Origin: Gammaproteobacteria bacterium
Lineage (GTDB): Bacteria; Pseudomonadota; Gammaproteobacteria; Steroidobacterales; Steroidobacteraceae
Assembly: GCA_030040525.1 (NCBI GenBank)
Contig: JASHTN010000038.1
Span: forward strand, 1 to 8,137
Length of the DNA: 8,137 nucleotides
Direction: 5' to 3'
Shown here: in pieces, positions 6,913 through 8,137 of the stretch
How the letters are laid out: each line of letters opens with the position of its first letter
Position numbering within the stretch: the stretch's first letter is position 1
Position numbers and translations under genes: made by a program
The notes under the pieces: model-generated
Database searches by the model: none
Told to the model about the DNA's origin: nothing
What the model saw: the letters and a program-made list of their open reading frames with translations, nothing else

Positions 6913-8102
6913 ACCGGCTGCTCCTCGCTCGAGAGCGGCTCCGGGGCGCCGCGCCGCCCGCGGAACGGGACGTGCGCCTGGACCTCGTGCGCGTAGCTGT
7001 CGACCACCGCCGCCTCGCGCCGCAGATAGTCCGCGATGGCGGCGCGGAACTGCCGGTCGGCGATGTAGTGAGCGGACCAGGTGATGGTCGGCTCGAAGCC
7101 CCGGGCGACTTTGTGCTCGCCCTGGGTGCCGGGCTCGAAGCACTTGAGTCCCCGCTCGATGCAGAACTCGATCCCCTGGTGATAGCAGGCCTCGAAGTGC
7201 AGGCTGTGGTAGTCGGCCGCGGCTCCCCAGTAGCGGCCGAACAGCGTCGATTCGCCGACGAAGAAGATCGCGACTGCGACCAGCGCGCGCCCGCGCAGCG
7301 CGAGCTTCACCATCAGCGCCCGCGGCAGTCGCTGCGCCACCTCGCTGAAGAATGAGCGCGTGAGATAAGGCTCGTGCCCGTGCCGCAGGAAGGTGTCGCG
7401 GTGCAGGAGGTAGATGCGCTCGAGCAGCGGCTCGGTGAGCTCATCGCCGAAGCGCGTCTCGAAGCGCACACCCGCTTCCGCGACCCGGCGGCGCTCGCGC
7501 CGCGCTTTCTTGCGCTTCTCGGCGGTGAAGGATCCGAGGTAGTCCTCGAAGCTGGCGTAGCCGCGGTTGCTCCAGTGGAACTGACAGTCGCGCCTCAGCA
7601 GCCAGCCGCGCGCGGCGCACGCCGTGAGCGCCGGCGCGTCGAGAAACAGCGCGTGCACCCCGGAGAAGCCGTGATTCGCGCTGTAGGCTTCTAGCTCCTC
7701 GAGCAGCCGCGCGCTCACCGCGCTGCGGTCGAGCCCGGGGCGCAGCAGCAGCCGCGGCGCAGTGGCAGGCGTGAACGGGGTGGCGAGCGTCAGCTTCGGA
7801 TAGTAATGCCGGCCGCAACGCTCGTAGGCCTGCGCCCAGGCGAAGTCGAAGACGAACTCACCGAAGGAGTGCGCCTTGACGAAGGCGGTGACTGCCGCGG
7901 CGAGCCCATGCGCATCGCGCAGCACGAGGTAGCGCGGCTCCCAGCCCGTCGGGCCGCCGACGCAGTGCGTGTGCTCGAGCGCGGCGAGAAACTCGTGGCG
8001 CACGAACGGGCTGCCGGCGCCGTCCAGCGCATTCCACTGGCGCCGGTCGACCGCATCGATGCTGCGGCAGAATTCGCTCCCGTCCCTCGCCATGTGCGTC
8101 AT
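6909..8102 (-). CDS. FemAB-like N-acyltransferase family protein (COG3146/DUF482 type), function unknown
   Basis: The protein belongs, by remembered sequence pattern, to the predicted N-acyltransferases of COG3146 (Pfam FemAB_like, DUF482), which share the GNAT-type fold with FemAB peptidyltransferases; no substrate is established to my knowledge. From ATG 8102 it has 397 residues. Family-typical segments are SPFVRHEFLAALE (31-43), a very basic stretch KRKKARRERRR (196-206), FGRYWG (288-293), HFEACYHQGIEF (302-313), FEPGTQGEHKVARGFEPT (322-339) and SAHYIAD (343-349). No signal peptide or membrane segment is visible, so it should be cytoplasmic. AGGGG lies about 8 nt before 8102; GTG 8120 (plus 6 residues) and ATG 8093 (minus 3) are alternatives. 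Its stop overlaps the aat start by 4 nt, so it is translationally linked to aat. The upstream promoter must lie beyond the right edge or within the last 35 nt, where none was seen. Confidence 0.85.
   Translation of the reverse strand: MTHMARDGSEFCRSIDAVDRRQWNALDGAGSPFVRHEFLAALEHTHCVGGPTGWEPRYLVLRDAHGLAAAVTAFVKAHSFGEFVFDFAWAQAYERCGRHYYPKLTLATPFTPATAPRLLLRPGLDRSAVSARLLEELEAYSANHGFSGVHALFLDAPALTACAARGWLLRRDCQFHWSNRGYASFEDYLGSFTAEKRKKARRERRRVAEAGVRFETRFGDELTEPLLERIYLLHRDTFLRHGHEPYLTRSFFSEVAQRLPRALMVKLALRGRALVAVAIFFVGESTLFGRYWGAAADYHSLHFEACYHQGIEFCIERGLKCFEPGTQGEHKVARGFEPTITWSAHYIADRQFRAAIADYLRREAAVVDSYAHEVQAHVPFRGRRGAPEPLSSEEQPV
6921..6925 (-). promoter_or_regulatory. Strong Shine-Dalgarno AGGAG that sets the aat start
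   Basis: AGGAG (minus strand, 6925-6921) inside the end of the acyltransferase gene is followed by 8 nt and then CTG 6912. It is the only strong Shine-Dalgarno near the aat N-terminus and points to the non-standard CTG as the initiation codon. Confidence 0.6.
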
Positions 8103-8137
8103 CCCGGACCCCTGCGGCACGCCCCGCGCTCAGTGGC

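Noticed and set aside
6319..6996. A plus-strand 225-codon frame opposite aat and the acyltransferase end
   Set aside because: It is an antisense shadow with no family features and no ribosome-binding site that outweighs the well-supported minus-strand genes.

Overview
The window reads as a GC-rich gammaproteobacterial chromosome segment, probably from the Xanthomonadales/Nevskiales/Steroidobacter side. This rests on the high GC, on close similarity of the ClpS, ClpA, IF-1 and Aat proteins to recalled Escherichia coli and Pseudomonas sequences, and on the order clpS-clpA / infA-aat / FemAB-like N-acyltransferase, which I recall from that part of the class. Nothing suggests a mobile element, phage, CRISPR array, tRNA or rRNA. 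Apart from two short gaps the DNA is fully coding.

Layout. Minus strand, 3136 down to 1: the start of a type II secretion operon, gspC (inner-membrane connector) followed after 34 nt by gspD (outer-membrane secretin), which runs off the left edge after 696 codons. A 205-nt divergent intergenic region (3137-3341) carries a good sigma70-type promoter facing gspC and a weaker one facing clpS. Plus strand, 3342-5929: clpS and clpA, two nucleotides apart, with the clpA ribosome-binding site inside the end of clpS. Minus strand, 8102 down to 5936: a FemAB-like N-acyltransferase gene (COG3146/DUF482 type), aat overlapping it by 4 nt, then infA after 71 nt. clpA and infA converge, and both stop codons lie in one perfect 12-bp palindrome.

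How the genes fit together. ClpS, ClpA and Aat are three parts of the bacterial N-degron pathway: Aat attaches Leu or Phe to N-terminal Lys/Arg, ClpS recognises the resulting N-terminus, and ClpA unfolds the substrate for ClpP (not in this window). IF-1 is a translation factor that habitually sits beside these genes. The type II secretion genes are a separate unit that only shares the divergent control region with clpS.

The window is mostly ordinary core genome. The most distinctive point is that aat has no ATG, GTG or TTG at the position where the family begins. It has instead a CTG, preceded at 8 nt by a perfect AGGAG, overlapping the upstream stop as CTGA. The acyltransferase coupled to aat is the one gene whose function is unknown.
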